DNA of 64,000 bases from Herbaspirillum sp. CF444 (GTDB lineage Bacteria; Pseudomonadota; Gammaproteobacteria; Burkholderiales; Burkholderiaceae_D), in contig NZ_AKJW01000113.1 in assembly GCF_000282135.1 (NCBI RefSeq), positions 1-64,000 on the forward strand, in the 5' to 3' direction. Positions 63,726 to 64,000 of this stretch are shown here, piece after piece (the first letter of the stretch is position 1; each line of letters begins with the position of its first letter). The position numbers and the translations under genes are program-made. The notes under the pieces are model-generated. The model ran no database searches, was not told the DNA's origin, and saw only the letters and a program-made list of their open reading frames with translations.

Positions 63726-64000
63726 ATGTCATCGCTATTCATCAGCTTCCTTATCTCGGCCGTTATGACACTGCTTGTGATCAGGTATTCGAGCTTGCAC
63801 GACGGCATGCTGGATTCCGACCTGGATGGCGTGCAAAAGGTGCATGTTCATGCCGTGCCGCGTATCGGCGGATTGAGTATTTTTGTCGCAGTTGTCTGCG
63901 GCGGGGCATACTCCGTATGGCGTCAACCCGATATTGCAAAAAGCATGGCGCTGATCATTGCCTGCTCCTGTGTCGCCTTTGCGGGAGGGATCGTCGAGGA
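63726..64000 (+). CDS. WecA/WbpL-like polyprenyl-phosphate sugar-1-phosphate transferase, cut by window end
   Basis: First 91 residues only. Two hydrophobic helices, then HVHAVPRIGGLSIF, the cytoplasmic loop signature of the MraY/WecA family, and the beginning of the AGGIVED region. It should put a HexNAc-1-phosphate on undecaprenyl phosphate to start the repeat unit. The rest lies beyond the window, so WecA, WbpL or WbcO identity is open. Confidence 0.85.
   Translation, partial: MSSLFISFLISAVMTLLVIRYSSLHDGMLDSDLDGVQKVHVHAVPRIGGLSIFVAVVCGGAYSVWRQPDIAKSMALIIACSCVAFAGGIVE

Overview
The window looks like chromosomal DNA of a betaproteobacterium, most likely Oxalobacteraceae (Herbaspirillum or a close relative). 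The evidence is high G+C in the housekeeping part, the gene order yqgE-ruvX-pyrR-pyrB-pyrX-plsC, an ApaH gene, and Burkholderiales-style protein sequences. The genus is inferred, not proven. I saw no rRNA, tRNA, CRISPR array or transposase.

Left part (1-18.6 kb). The 3' end of polA is followed by a chemoreceptor gene and a secreted dienelactone-hydrolase-like gene. Next comes a catabolic operon (5.57-12.99 kb): VanB-type reductase, NMT1-type ABC importer, Fe(II)/2-oxoglutarate oxygenase, Rieske oxygenase and an aminohydrolase of the 8-oxoguanine-deaminase group. A textbook sigma-54 promoter and an NtrC-like site lie upstream, so I read it as an N-heterocycle (perhaps purine) nitrogen-scavenging operon. 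Then come yqgE, ruvX and a pyrimidine cluster whose dihydroorotase homologue has lost its metal ligands (PyrX/PyrC' type). plsC and apaH converge and overlap.

Right part (18.9-64 kb and beyond). This is one very large surface-glycan locus, all on the + strand. It contains rfbA; gmd-fcl (GDP-L-fucose); a complete set for CMP-legionaminic acid in the Campylobacter style with GDP-linked precursors (legB, legC, legG, legI, legH, ptmE, ptmF, legF, ptmA); a block of SDRs, a GmhA-like isomerase and two DegT aminotransferases; an unfamiliar cassette (E1-alpha/E1-beta-like TPP enzyme, two unknown proteins, a radical SAM enzyme, a PhyH-like oxygenase); a domain-swapped HldE-like enzyme with a sugar nucleotidyltransferase; glycosyltransferases, methyltransferases and a PglK-like ABC flippase; a probable UDP-N-acetyl-L-quinovosamine set; an 819-residue protein that appears to fuse a flippase to an O-antigen polymerase/ligase; a second polymerase-like membrane protein; and the start of a WecA-like initiating transferase at the right edge.

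The glycan genes supply several rare activated sugars, assemble them on a lipid carrier, flip the product and polymerise or ligate it. Legionaminic acid is a known O-antigen and flagellin sugar, so either destination is possible. The least explained segment is 35.5-40.4 kb (E1 pair, two unknown proteins, radical SAM, PhyH), the best candidate for an undescribed sugar-modifying pathway. G+C falls visibly across 35-47 kb (one hand-counted line at 45481 is 35%, against 70% for a line in pyrB at 15181), suggesting mosaic acquisition.
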